Made by a program: the position numbers and the translations under genes | The notes under the pieces: generated by a model | Told to the model about the DNA's origin: nothing | Database searches by the model: none | The model's input: the letters and a program-made list of their open reading frames with translations, nothing else | Part shown: one piece after another, positions 1 through 11,269 of the stretch | Layout: each line of letters opens with the position of its first letter | Numbering within the stretch: position 1 is the first letter of the stretch | Source: Silurus meridionalis | Taxonomy: Eukaryota; Chordata; Actinopteri; Siluriformes; Siluridae | NCBI RefSeq assembly: GCF_014805685.1 | Contig: NC_060892.1 | Coordinates: 6,482,490-6,546,489 of the forward strand | Direction: 5' to 3' | DNA length: 64,000 bases

Positions 1-100
1 AGCTAAAGTCTCAGGTGTCCTTAAATACCAAGAGGCGTGGGGAAAAACGGCAAGATGGCCGCCGACCCTTCGAAGGTGCACGCCGTGTGCCTGGAAGATC

Positions 101-180
101 CTGACACCCATACACTAACAGGTTCCAGGATGAATAGATAATCAGTGTTATTCACTCACTGGTCATTATGTTATAATGCC
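101..180 (-). mobile_element. End of a Tc1/mariner relic
   Basis: Contains GATAATCAGTGTTATTCAC followed by a TGGTCAT...ATGTTATAATGCC end. This matches, as I recall it, the outer end of the same fish element whose opposite end lies at 19361 (TTAGGCATAACATTATGACC). The remainder is missing. Confidence 0.5.
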
Positions 181-962
181 GTAAAGTTATTCCTGGTCAG
201 TGTATAATGTTTTATAGTACTTTGTATCTTGTACTTTGGAGGAAAATCTTTTCTCATATAAGATACGTGACTTGATTTGACTTGATTAACAGTTTCTTTT
301 TTTTATTGATATTTCTTTGTTCCACTTGGTAAAATGTCTAAAATCTGTAGTACGCTTGAGGTTACATGCTTTAACCTCATGATTTTGACAAAACTGATGC
401 ACGAAAGCAAGTGTTAGGATTAGGGTTAGGGTTATCATCATGATATGTCCTCCATCATGTCCGCCAAGATGACAGAGTCGTATCGCTGTGTCTCATGTTC
501 TTTTTCAAAATGTTCTTAAATCTTTGTTATGAGTTTAGCCGAATTCCTAGATGAGATCTATTAACTGAATATAACAGAAGGAAATCAATTCCGAAACATC
601 AGAACTTTACAGGACGTGTCTACAGTGAAGGTTTTTGCCGTGTTAAGCATACAGTATGTTGTGGAGAGAAAATATTTGCCCGATGAAGCACAAATGCAGA
701 ATGAATTTAAACCCTGGCCATAAGCAGATTAGGAGCATTTATAATGGTTTGTTATCATAATAAATTCCATGCTGCATATTTGCTGCATGTGTCGTCCATT
801 TTGACACACAGACTCACACATTTACACAAACACACACACACTCCACGATCACGGTTCATTCTGCTGATTTGGGCTGCTGCGGCTGCGCGGCTATCACACA
901 CACCATCACAAACACTAACATGCTTAGGATAAGCTCAGGCTGCGACGTTTATGAGCTAGGAT

Positions 963-1005
<43 letters not shown>

Positions 1006-1930
1006 AAAAAGCTTGGCTCAGCACAAATAGGATGACTCCAGTGCTAAAAAAATTAGTGAGTGTGTGGATTTTTGCTTAAGAACGAAACGGGAAAAAAACG
1101 TAAAAACTGCATGTATATTTTCTGAGAGTCGACGCTTTCCTGTGATTAAGATGTTTTTTTTTAAATTTTTTTCTATTTGAAAGCTGAAATAGTAGGAAAT
1201 AAGGGTTTAAAGAAGAACAACAATAGACTCCTGTGTGTGCTCCTGGAAGAGTAAAAAAACAACAACAACATAGTGGCTTAATAAAACTAAAGGTTAATGT
1301 TGCGATCTCTAAAGTTGATCTTTAACATTATAACACTATAATAACACTATAACAGCACGGTACCAAGCATTTTATTCCTACTGCTCCACAAAAATAGAAA
1401 AAAATTTTAATTACTACGAAACTAGGGGTGTCCCCCAACTGAGGATTTACATCGAATCAGAATGGTCTAGTCTTGTATATAATCGACTGATCATTGAATC
1501 ATTCACCAGGTAGCCAAAAAATGATTTCTCTAAACAGTTTTAAGTCATGATGTATAGAACATCACACAAAGATAAAGAAGAAAATGTATGAAAACATTTT
1601 TTGATCAAGATGCCAAGATGCTCCTGTGTCAGTCACAGATCATGGAAAGTGAAACCTGTCACAGGGGTGGTTGGATTTACTTACACAAATGAAAGAATAA
1701 GCACGTCTACCAAATGTCCGGAATGTAAATGTGTTTTGTATCTATTTCAAGTATAATTACATTATAAAACATATAATGTTGCAGATTGTATATAAAACAA
1801 GTTTATCCCATTATTGATCACCGGCTTCTATTTTTCTCTGGCATACCAAATAAAAATATATAATAATCAATATGGTTTTCTGGTGAGAAGATGTTTATAT
1901 AACATATATTTATATAACATTTATTAAAAG
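181..1930. other. Intergenic, no gene seen
   Basis: AT-rich DNA with a (GT)n tract at 964-1000 and a short TTAGGG-like patch at 417-432. No conserved frame, RNA gene or clear enhancer island is visible. Confidence 0.5.
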
Positions 1931-2110
1931 CTGTCAGAGAACCACAAGCCCCCTCTAACGCTCAACACTCTCGCTCAGCCTCTCCCTCCTACTAATCACC
2001 GCACCTGTTTCCCCTTTAAAAGATCCCTCTCCCCCTTCACTCATGGTCCAATCTACCGTATACCTACCCTGGATCATCTGGACTCCCTACTGATCTTCTG
2101 TGATCTAGTG
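1930..2110 (+). repeat. Dispersed repeat with a CTGTCAGAGAACCAC start
   Basis: C/T-rich block beginning CTGTCAGAGAACCAC, with CACCTGTTTCCC in the middle. A related copy in the opposite orientation ends at about 58270 (GTGGTTCCCTGACAG). It may be the end of a retroelement; the family is not certain. Confidence 0.4.
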
Positions 2111-2679
2111 CTCCTCTTGATGCTTCTCGTGAAGCTTGGTACATCTAAGTTGATCATTTCCTGCATTTCCTTGTTTTACTCCCGGTTTCCGTTGTCTGGT
2201 GTTCCATGACAAAGGCGTACCGGGCATCAGCGTTTTTAAATTTTTTAAGCTAGCTTCCATTGTTATTTGTCTGTAAAGCAATATTTGAAAGAAATCTGCC
2301 AAGAAATTAGTGGGGAAAAATTTGCACGTAACCTAACGTAACGTAACATAATGTAACATAACATAATATAATTCTTTATCTAATTAATATGACCTTAATT
2401 ATGACAAGGAAACAACATAAAAAAAAAGAAGCTAAAGCTTGAATTTATCTTTAAGAGGAAAAGCTGCTGGCCTCAAGAAAGAGAAAAAAAGAGAAACTGG
2501 TGAGAAAAAGGCTGCATATTGCTGCTATAATGTAGGTGAGAACAGGAACTTGACTCTATATGCAATTATGGGTAAATTGCTGTGGTATAAGAAGAATGAC
2601 TCACTTTAGGATGTGCTGTTAGAGAAAAGTATGACAAAAACAGTATGATATACATACGGCATCAGAGCACTCAATAATG

Positions 2680-3110
2680 ACCCCCGCGATGTGGCAAAAT
2701 CCGCGAAGTGGCAACCCAATATGCATTCAGTACAGTATACAGAATACCTGTATATCTTACGGCTTTATATAAACCGTCCCGACACTCTTATCATATGGGT
2801 TCTTGCCAGTAAAGATACAACTTGAATGATGAAGATGATGATGAATTAAGTGTGCAGTACTAATGATGATGAAGGTGATGATAAATACCCAAGAAGAGCA
2901 TTACAGCTCTTCTGAAAGCTTAATTTTTTGGGCTAAAAATAACTCTTAATTTTTGGTCAAAATAACTCTTAACAATGCTCCCTATATACCGCAAAATCCC
3001 GCACTACAGTGAAAATTACGCAAAACAAAATTAGATATGTTCCATGTAAAAAAACCCGTGTTACAGCGAGCCCACGATAGCTGAACCGCGATGTGGCGAG
3101 GGATTACTGC
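2680..3110. mobile_element. MITE-like repeat with CGCGATGTGGC ends
   Basis: Left part carries CCCCGCGATGTGGC, right part GAACCGCGATGTGGCGAGG then GATTACTG. This is an inverted arrangement typical of a non-autonomous DNA element. A relative lies at 59765-60107. The inside is AT-rich and non-coding. Confidence 0.5.
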
Positions 3111-3639
3111 AATGGCATTTGCATTTATGCAGAGCAATATACATACATTTCATTCATACAGCTGAAAAGTTGTGGGTTAACATCCTTGCTTTCGTGCCCA
3201 GAAGTAGTAGTTTTGGGTGTTTCTGGGATTTAAACTCAACCTTCAGAAATCTATCACCTTAACCACAAAACTACCCCCAGCCCTATCAGTCACCTTTTTT
3301 AATTTTCCTTCCACTATTTATGACCATTTAGCGTTTATAACCAACAGTGACGTTAATATAAACTTTACTAATATGTTTAGAATGATAGAATTGGAGCTGT
3401 GAGTCAAGAGTGAGAAAAAAAGACGGAGCTGAGAACTGCCTCGTCTCATTAATGGAGACAAAATAGTGGAATTAGGTCCAATCTAATTACAAGCCATACT
3501 ATCTAATGTAAAAACACGCCTGTTTTTCTTTTTTAACCCCTCATTCATTTTGACTAGTAATTAGTTTTGGCCTCTAAAAAATGCCACCCTTTAATCATGG
3601 CAAGGCAGATGTGATTTTGCGGTGCAATTTAATCTTGCT

Positions 3640-3985
3640 TTAATGAAGAACTAATGGACGCATTGCAAATTACGCCCCCACCCCCCCACCCTCTCATATA
3701 GTAAGAAGAGGATAAAAAAAATCTATTTCCTGCTTTTGAAAAGATCAAGAGTATCTTTGATAATAGGCCGAGCGGCCCGGTGTGGAGCCAGCACGCTCTT
3801 TTAGTCCACTCACCGCTCAATGGAGAGGAGGCCACAATTAGCAACAAAGCGCAGAAAATGCATGAGAGGAACAGAATCTGGGCGCTTTGGCTCGACCTGC
3901 AGCTCCCACTGCCTCGTTAGACGTGGAGCGAAAGTGTCACCGAGGAACAATGGGCTGTGATAAATTAGCCTGCCTACAAAAAAAA
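3640..3985. promoter_or_regulatory. Conserved-looking non-coding block, fxr1 upstream
   Basis: A mixed-composition island without repeats in AT-rich surroundings, containing AGCGGCCCGGTGTGGAGCC and CAATTAGCAACAAAGCGC (a SOX-like ACAAAG). No convincing frame on either strand. It looks like a CNE or enhancer; alignment to other fish is needed. Confidence 0.35.
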
Positions 3986-4739
3986 AAAAACATGTACAGC
4001 TAATTTTCAATTATACCTATAAATGCATCGTCAGATTGAAGAGGAATTGGATACGCATGGAGAGCAAACTAATAGATCTGCAGCTCCAGCTTGGCCCTCT
4101 CTCTTTCTCTCTTTCCCTCTCTCTCTCTCTCGCTCTCTCTTTTTCCTATCTCAACACAAAACAAACTCATTTGCCATTTAAAGGATGTGAGATCCATTTT
4201 TAGATCACTCGATCAATCTGAAGGCCTCGTCTACGTTCGATAATTTAATGCATATTAATTTTACCGTGAAACCACCATGTGATACAGATATGTACTGTAT
4301 AATCAGTGTGAGGATGGGGTTTATATATAATAAAAGAAAACACCATAGTTTTAAAATAGATCAACATTAGTAGACAATTTTACAAAAGTCAATTTGAAGA
4401 AAGTGATGGCTATAAATCAAAACTTAAAAAAAAAATGAAATGCTTTATTTTAAAGAAAGAGCCAATAGTCAATAAAAAAATTGAGTTTGTATTTTTGTTT
4501 TGTTTTTGATCCATATCAAAGTTTTTATAATCTCTGGAAAAAAAGATTACTCAGAGATCATCTAGCTAATGTGTCAAATACAAGATCCACCTTTTCATGT
4601 TTTTCAGCATATAAAAACGTGAAGTTATGTTTCTAATATGAGATTCATTTTTGCCATTTTGCTTCAGAAAACTTTAGGAAAGAAATATCTAGCGCGGTAG
4701 GCTTGAGCATTGAGAAAAAAAGGGAATACTCTTTATCGA

Positions 4740-4895
<156 letters not shown>

Positions 4896-5469
4896 CTTAC
4901 AGTACATCCATATTATATAATGTGAACTTGGATAGACTTTTTAAATCTTTTCAAGACAATGTAAATTCTATAAAAACGTACACATGGTTTAATTAATAAA
5001 ACAATATTTTTAAGCAACATTCATTTTTACTGCTCGAATATAATGCAATAAGTTATATGACAGGTTTCAAACTGTTATAAGGACGACACAACGGAGAAAA
5101 AAACCTGATAACATGCTTTACTACTACCATCATTTTCATTTTTTGTGTGTTATGATATTTTAATATCATTTTGAAAGGGTTCAAAATGACCATTTCTTCG
5201 AGTCTGAAACATTTGTTAATGATTTTTTTTAAATAGCTCAGATAAACAATGTGTAATTTACATGCAATTTACATGTAATTTAATGTACAGGCCTGTGATT
5301 TTCTTATTTAATAATGCTATGTGTTCTGGTTGAGTGTAAAGTAAGCTGTTAAAGCCCCTCTTTGCAATATTTCAGAAAATATGTTTTTTTGGGGTAAAGA
5401 TAATATGGAGAGCTTTGGAAAATGAGCACTAGAGTATCTTGGTGTGTATGTGTGGGTTTTTTTTGCAAT

Positions 5470-5940
5470 ACAGCAGCAGATGAAAGCCTAATGGAAGTTG
5501 GCTTAACTCATGAACCAGCCCTGCTATGGATCTGATTACTGAGGGAGAGTAATTTATTTTCCTAAATAAGGAGAAAAATTGGATAGGATGAATGAAATTT
5601 TCCCTGTCGTAGCGCGGCGATGGTGCCACGGGAGATTACGCATTTCCTAATCGTTCATCAGCAGCGAGTGTGTGCGGGCTTAGCATAATGGAATTGGTAA
5701 ACTGGTTAGTGTGAACACGAGGCTGCGCTATCAGCCCCGCCATAACGGCTTATGTGGCACTAACACACTCCCACTCACTGCCACACACGGTGCCTGGAAT
5801 ATTCCATACATATTCTGGCACACGTTATTACGGATAGACACCTCGCCATACTGTATGTGCTGAGAGCTGCAGAAGTCAAATTGCACAGCGATTTTAAAAC
5901 TACGAAAACTTGCTTTTACTGTCAATATGCAATACAGCTT
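5470..5940. promoter_or_regulatory. Conserved-looking non-coding block
   Basis: Unique sequence with TAATTTATTT, CGTAGCGCGGCGATGG, GCATAATGGAATTGG and GCCCCGCCATAACGGC. It mixes homeodomain-like TAAT motifs with CpG-bearing words and has no frame, the usual look of a developmental enhancer. Confidence 0.4.
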
Positions 5941-6825
5941 AAAAAACAGCCACAGCAGATCATTGATTCTCTTTGTGAAACATAAACTACAAGAATAACC
6001 TTTGGTTTTTTACTGCGAGAGAAAGGAAAACTGGACATTTGGCTTCAAATGCATTAACAAAGCATCTATTGTGGTAATACACATATAGATTAATATGGAG
6101 CTGTGAACTATTAGCATTTATATTTCAGTAGATATTTAAATAAAGTAAAGTCAAGACCTCCATTTGTCAAAAACAGGAATAGACAAAATGGTGTCAACAC
6201 CAATTCTTCATTTGGTTGATGCTAAATCACAATCAAGTCTAAATAAGGAGCAAAGACAAGACCAATGACTACAATCATGAATTTTAAATGGAGGCATTAT
6301 TGTTTGTTCAACTTGTTTAACTGTCTATTTGAAAAAAAAAAAAAAGACAATATTATAGTTAAACACTCTCATCTAAATCCATAATCAGTGACTTATAATG
6401 TCCTAGTTCAATGGTTTTCAAACTTTAAAGGGGGGGTGGATTTTCAAGCCCCGCCTGTGCTCCATCGTCCAAAAAATAGTAATGAAATACTTTAAGCAAT
6501 AATCATTAAATAGCATCTAGTTCAAAAACAGAAAATAAAAATGTAGTTGTGTTTGGTACTCTAACTGATGTTAGTTTAATTTACTTGCATTAATTAACTA
6601 ATTGTTTGTTTGTGGTTGCTTCAAATGAACTTTTTATATTTGATAAAAAAAATCATAATTAATGAAGAACACAAAAAATATATAAATAAATACAGCCATT
6701 CATTGCACCCCACTTGTCATGTCACTATTCCCCGAATGTATCCCCCTTTCACTTTTAAAACCATTGTCCTGGGAAAAAACAAAAGGAAATATAAATTGAA
6801 ACCATATACAGGCACAGTATATACA

Positions 6826-6896
<71 letters not shown>

Positions 6897-7195
6897 CGTG
6901 ACAAACTAAGAATATGGATGCATCTCTTTGTCATGGCTGATTGTTTTATTCCAATCTTTTTCAATCACATCTTTGTTTTGACATAAGTAGAAGTCTTTTG
7001 AAATGTTTAGACCTTCACCTGATCTTGATCACAATGTGGAGCCGATACAAGAGGATTATAAAATAAATGTGTTTTTATTTAGACATGTATCATCCTCATA
7101 CTCATAGTTCATACTTGCAGGGGGCAGAAAAAATCCAGACATGGTTAACTATAACGTGGGTGGATGCAGTCTCTTGGATACAATAACATTTAGAG
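5941..7195. other. Intergenic, (TA)n at 6829-6890
   Basis: AT-rich, with a 62-bp (TA)n tract and a possible hAT-like end near 6410 (TCAATGGTTTTCAAAC). No gene seen. Confidence 0.5.
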
Positions 7196-7379
7196 GTCAG
7201 AACCAGACACTGAACAATGAAAAAGTTGAAAAAACCCAAAAAGAAAGTAAAATAAACTTAACAGTAACAAGACAAACTACAGGGTAGAAAAAAGTAAACT
7301 GTGCAGTTGGATATGTGGTAACAAGGTAAAAATTATGTAAAAAAATACTAACAGTGTAACATGACAGAGTTAGAATCAA

Positions 7380-8335
7380 GGCTTAACATGACTACCTACA
7401 TTATGATATAAACTACAGGGTGTAAACTAAAGGGTAATAATGTAAAAGTAAGGTGTAAACTACTGTGCAAGCAAATTAACTAATGTATAAAAATAAAGGT
7501 CAAGTTATCTATAATCTACAGAACCAGATAGTAAAATTGTGTATAAACTACAGGGCCAGAAAGTAACATTATTTATAATCTTCAGGGTCTGAAGCTAAAC
7601 TTGTGTATAAACTACAGGGTCAGAAGATAAAGTTGTGTATAAACTACATAGCCAGAACTTAAACTAATGTATAAACTACAGAGTCAGAATATAAACTAAT
7701 ATAAAAACTGATAAATCTAAATAATATTAATGTATAAACGACAGGATCGGAAGGTAAACTCAAGTTTAAACTACAGGGCCATCAGATGAATTAATGTTTA
7801 AACTACAGGGTAAGAAGGTAAATTAATGAAGAAACTACAGGATTATAAACTAGATATAAGATAAAAATAACAAGGTAAGAAGGTAAACTTACAATGTAAA
7901 AATATAAACTAATGTTTAAACTACAGGGTGGAAAAGTAAACTATTAACTGTATAACTTCAAAGTAAGATTATATAACAAAGTTTAAACTACAAGGTAAGC
8001 ACTTGGACTAAGGTTTAAACTGAAGGGGAAGTAGGTAAACTAATGCATTAAAAAGACAGGGTAAAAAAGTCAACTATTTATAACTACAAAGTTAGAATAT
8101 ATAAGGTGTAAACTTCAGGGTAAGCAGCTGCACTGAGGTTTAATCTACAGCATAGGATAAGCTAAAGCATACAGGGTAAGGAGGTAAACTACTGGATAAA
8201 CTACTGGATAAAAAGTAAACTATTTATGAACTATAAATTATGAACATAAAGTTATGTATAAACTTTAGACTAAGGTCAGAAGGTAAGTTGGTCAGAAGGT
8301 ACATTGTAACAAGGTAAGAAGGTATTGATCGAGAA
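7380..8335 (+). repeat. Irregular tandem array, AAACTACAGGGTCAGAAGGTA type
   Basis: About 25-30 degenerate copies of a 30-40-bp unit built from TATAAACTACAGGGT, CAGAAGGTAAAC and AATGT. Divergence between copies is high, so the array is old. No coding potential. Confidence 0.8.
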
Positions 8336-8529
8336 AATCTGCAGCACCAACATGACCTCTTACACAAGTTCATCAGTGCTTGATGCAGTGTGATGAGGAA
8401 CTACAAGATTTATTGCAGCCTGAAATAATAACTGTACAAGCACTTAATCAGTGCCATTCTCCTCAACACCTGACGTTATCAACACTACAGCTGGAGTTTG
8501 ATATGGCTGTCCCCTGTCTCCTGTCTCCT

Positions 8530-8590
8530 GTCTTCTCTTCTCTTCTCTTCTCTTCTCTTCTCTTCTCTTCTCTTCTCTTCTCTTCTCTTC
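8530..8590 (+). repeat. (TTCTC)n microsatellite
   Basis: About 12 uninterrupted TCTTC pentamers, polypyrimidine on the plus strand. Confidence 0.95.
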
Positions 8591-9479
8591 AACATTGACT
8601 GGGAAAACATCACACGAGAGGTGTTGTATAACCTTCACACATCCGAAACTAACAAATTTCTGCATTCATGAACATCTCACTTGCTCAAACCTTCAACAAA
8701 AATGATACTGAAGTAAAATTTCTCCAATTGGTAATAAGTGCTGAAGGTAATGATGGATTTTATAGTGAAAAAAGGGCAAAGGCAAACAGTTTCTTTTTTT
8801 TTGTTATTAAGTATGCAAAAATAGACATATGCAATTAAAAAAGCCTAATTATGGGTAAATAAATGTCTGTAAATTTTAAAATATGAACTCTTAAAAAAAA
8901 GTTAAAATAAATGACCTTTACATTAATATGCTGTAACATTTAGCTTCTATTTCGCTCCTGTTTTGCTCACAGATGACCTTCTTTACCCCATTTCACTGTA
9001 AATGCTCAATTTTACATCAAATAATGAAGGGAAATTGTATATTTTTCAGCATTTACTGTACACACTACACATGCTTCAGTTATCATGCCCAATACGGCAA
9101 TTAGCTCATGTCTCTGTTTATATTAAGCGACATTTTTAGAAGTTTTCTTGTACATTTTTTCCCTCTGGAAATGAATTCCATCTGAAAACTACTATTGTGA
9201 AATATAGAGTAGAAAATAAATGTTCAAGGTGAAACACTGAAATGATTTTCCACTAGGTGTCACTAACAGTTTTTGCCTCAAAAAACGTTTGGAAACCTGT
9301 TGAAATTCTTATTCAGAACAATGCTGATGTTGTGAAATAAATAACAAGACATGTACACAAAGGTGACAGAGATCAGGAACGAGAAATACCAATGCCGAAT
9401 GATGGTATCAGGGTGTGTATCAGGTTTGGGGTTTGAAGTTGTTCAGCATCTGACACTGTAGAAAGTTAGACATTTATAA

Positions 9480-9660
9480 CATTTGGCAGACACTTAGAGA
9501 GACTTGAATTATCTGATTTATACAACTGAGCAGTGAAGGGTTAAGGGCCTTGCTCAAGGGCCCAGCAGTGGCAGCTTGTTAGGGCTGGGATTTGAACTTA
9601 CCTCCTTCTGATGGGAGCAACTTGTTCTTAACCACTGAGCTAGCACGTTCCTGAAGATAA
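9480..9660 (-). mobile_element. tRNA-derived SINE fragment
   Basis: On the minus strand it reads GCTAGCTCAGTGGTTAAG (A-box-like), then AAGTTCAAATCCCAGC (B-box-like), then the body found in common fish SINEs, including CTTGAGCAAGGCCCTTAAC. A related copy is at 38074-38262. Confidence 0.6.
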
Positions 9661-9940
9661 CATTGTGCTGTGCTTAGTAAAATATAAGATTAGTTTTACA
9701 AGTTCTGTTGTAACTGCTGCATACATAAAACTGAAAGGATGAATTTAGGTAAATTGGGTTGTCTAACTTATTCAAACATTTATTTCCTAGTCAGAAAAGC
9801 ACATGTTGTGAAGAAAATGTCCAAAAACTAACCTTAAATGCATTCATTTTGACAGTCCCAGTGATCGCAGCTTTGAGGGAACATTGAAGGTTAATTTGTG
9901 AATCTTATCTGGAAAGAGTTCCCATTTGATCCTCTTACCA

Positions 9941-9997
<57 letters not shown>
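9941..9997 (+). repeat. (TTA)n microsatellite
   Basis: About 19 TTA units with no interruption. Confidence 0.95.
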
Positions 9998-9999
<2 letters not shown>

Positions 10000-10024
10000 T
10001 ACTTGCTGTAAATATGATACATAT

Positions 10025-10235
<211 letters not shown>

Positions 10236-10239
10236 CATT

Positions 10240-11184
10240 ATATTATATTATACCTACATTATATCTACATTATACCATGTGGAACTATCAAGGAAAGAGA
10301 GAAAGAGAGGGAGAGAGAAAGAGAGAGAAAGAGAAAGAGAGAGAGAGAGAATACAAAAAATTAATCACCATAAAGCAAAAAACATTTTAATACTTAGATT
10401 TAGAAATGTGATCTTTTTCTCCTGATTAAAAAGCAAAAGATTGTTACAGATTTGGGGGTATTAATGCTCTAAACCCTTTAAAATGTTCATTGTTTTATTA
10501 CTGTAATAAACTTGTTGTCAGTATGTTGTCAGTCGTCATCAGTCTCATTGCTCATGTAGGCTGTAAATAAATAAAGCACTAATGCCACTGAGGATGAAAG
10601 TGATGTCATGTTCAAACATAGCATTACAATAGTTTTTGAACTTTTGACAAAAGCTATTTTAATTATATCATAATATTTTATAGAAATTACTTAATAATTA
10701 AATAATGTCTGTATATAACGTAATATAATAGTATACTATATTATATTACATTGCATTACATACATTATATATTATATGTATGTAAGAAAAACAAAACAAC
10801 ACAGCCTTTTTCCATCACAAACATTTGAGGATTTCAGAAATGTCCTCAGTTTTGTCCACTGCATCTCTAAAACCAGTGTACATTCAAAAGCCTGATCAGA
10901 AAGGTTAGAGTTAACTCTATAGGAGGATGGCTAAATCTCAAATCTTTTCTTTCTCCCTATATAAGTGCACTAATAAGGTATAAAACAATGTTTTCTGTAA
11001 TCGTACAGTAAAATACAACGATAGTAAAATGTGATTTCGGCTTCAGTCTGATTATTTTTATATATAATTACAAATCAGAGACATCAGGAAATAAACATTG
11101 CAGCACTTCACATTGTGCCCTAAATGTTTTGTGAACGGATTTGGGACTGAACCGGACAAGCGTCACTTGAGCCTGAAAGGTTCT
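10240..11184. other. fxr1 5' flank
   Basis: A (GAAA/GAGA)n tract at 10292-10350, then AT-rich sequence up to the fxr1 leader. No upstream gene is visible. Confidence 0.5.
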
Positions 11185-11218
11185 AGAACTTATACCCACA
11201 ATTCCATGCGCGTTCAAA
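11185..11218 (+). promoter_or_regulatory. fxr1 5' leader with a ZNF143-like element
   Basis: The sequence just before the ATG contains CCCACAATTCCATGCG (about 11195-11210), which resembles the core of the ZNF143/SBS motif (ACTACAATTCCCAGAATGC) common at vertebrate housekeeping promoters. No TATA box is seen. The transcription start cannot be placed from sequence alone. Confidence 0.4.
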
Positions 11219-11269
11219 ATGGACGAACTGACGGTGGAGGTTCGTGGCTCCAATGGAGCTTATTATAAG
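11219..11269 (+). CDS. fxr1: fxr1 exon 1 (start)
   Basis: Encodes [17 protein letters not shown], the start of the first Agenet/Tudor domain; VEVRGSNGA is the family signature. Ends in phase 0 at AAG|GTAAAA. No longer in-frame start is needed. Confidence 0.95.

Noticed and set aside
415..434. Interstitial telomere repeat
   Set aside because: Only about two TTAGGG units; chance level.
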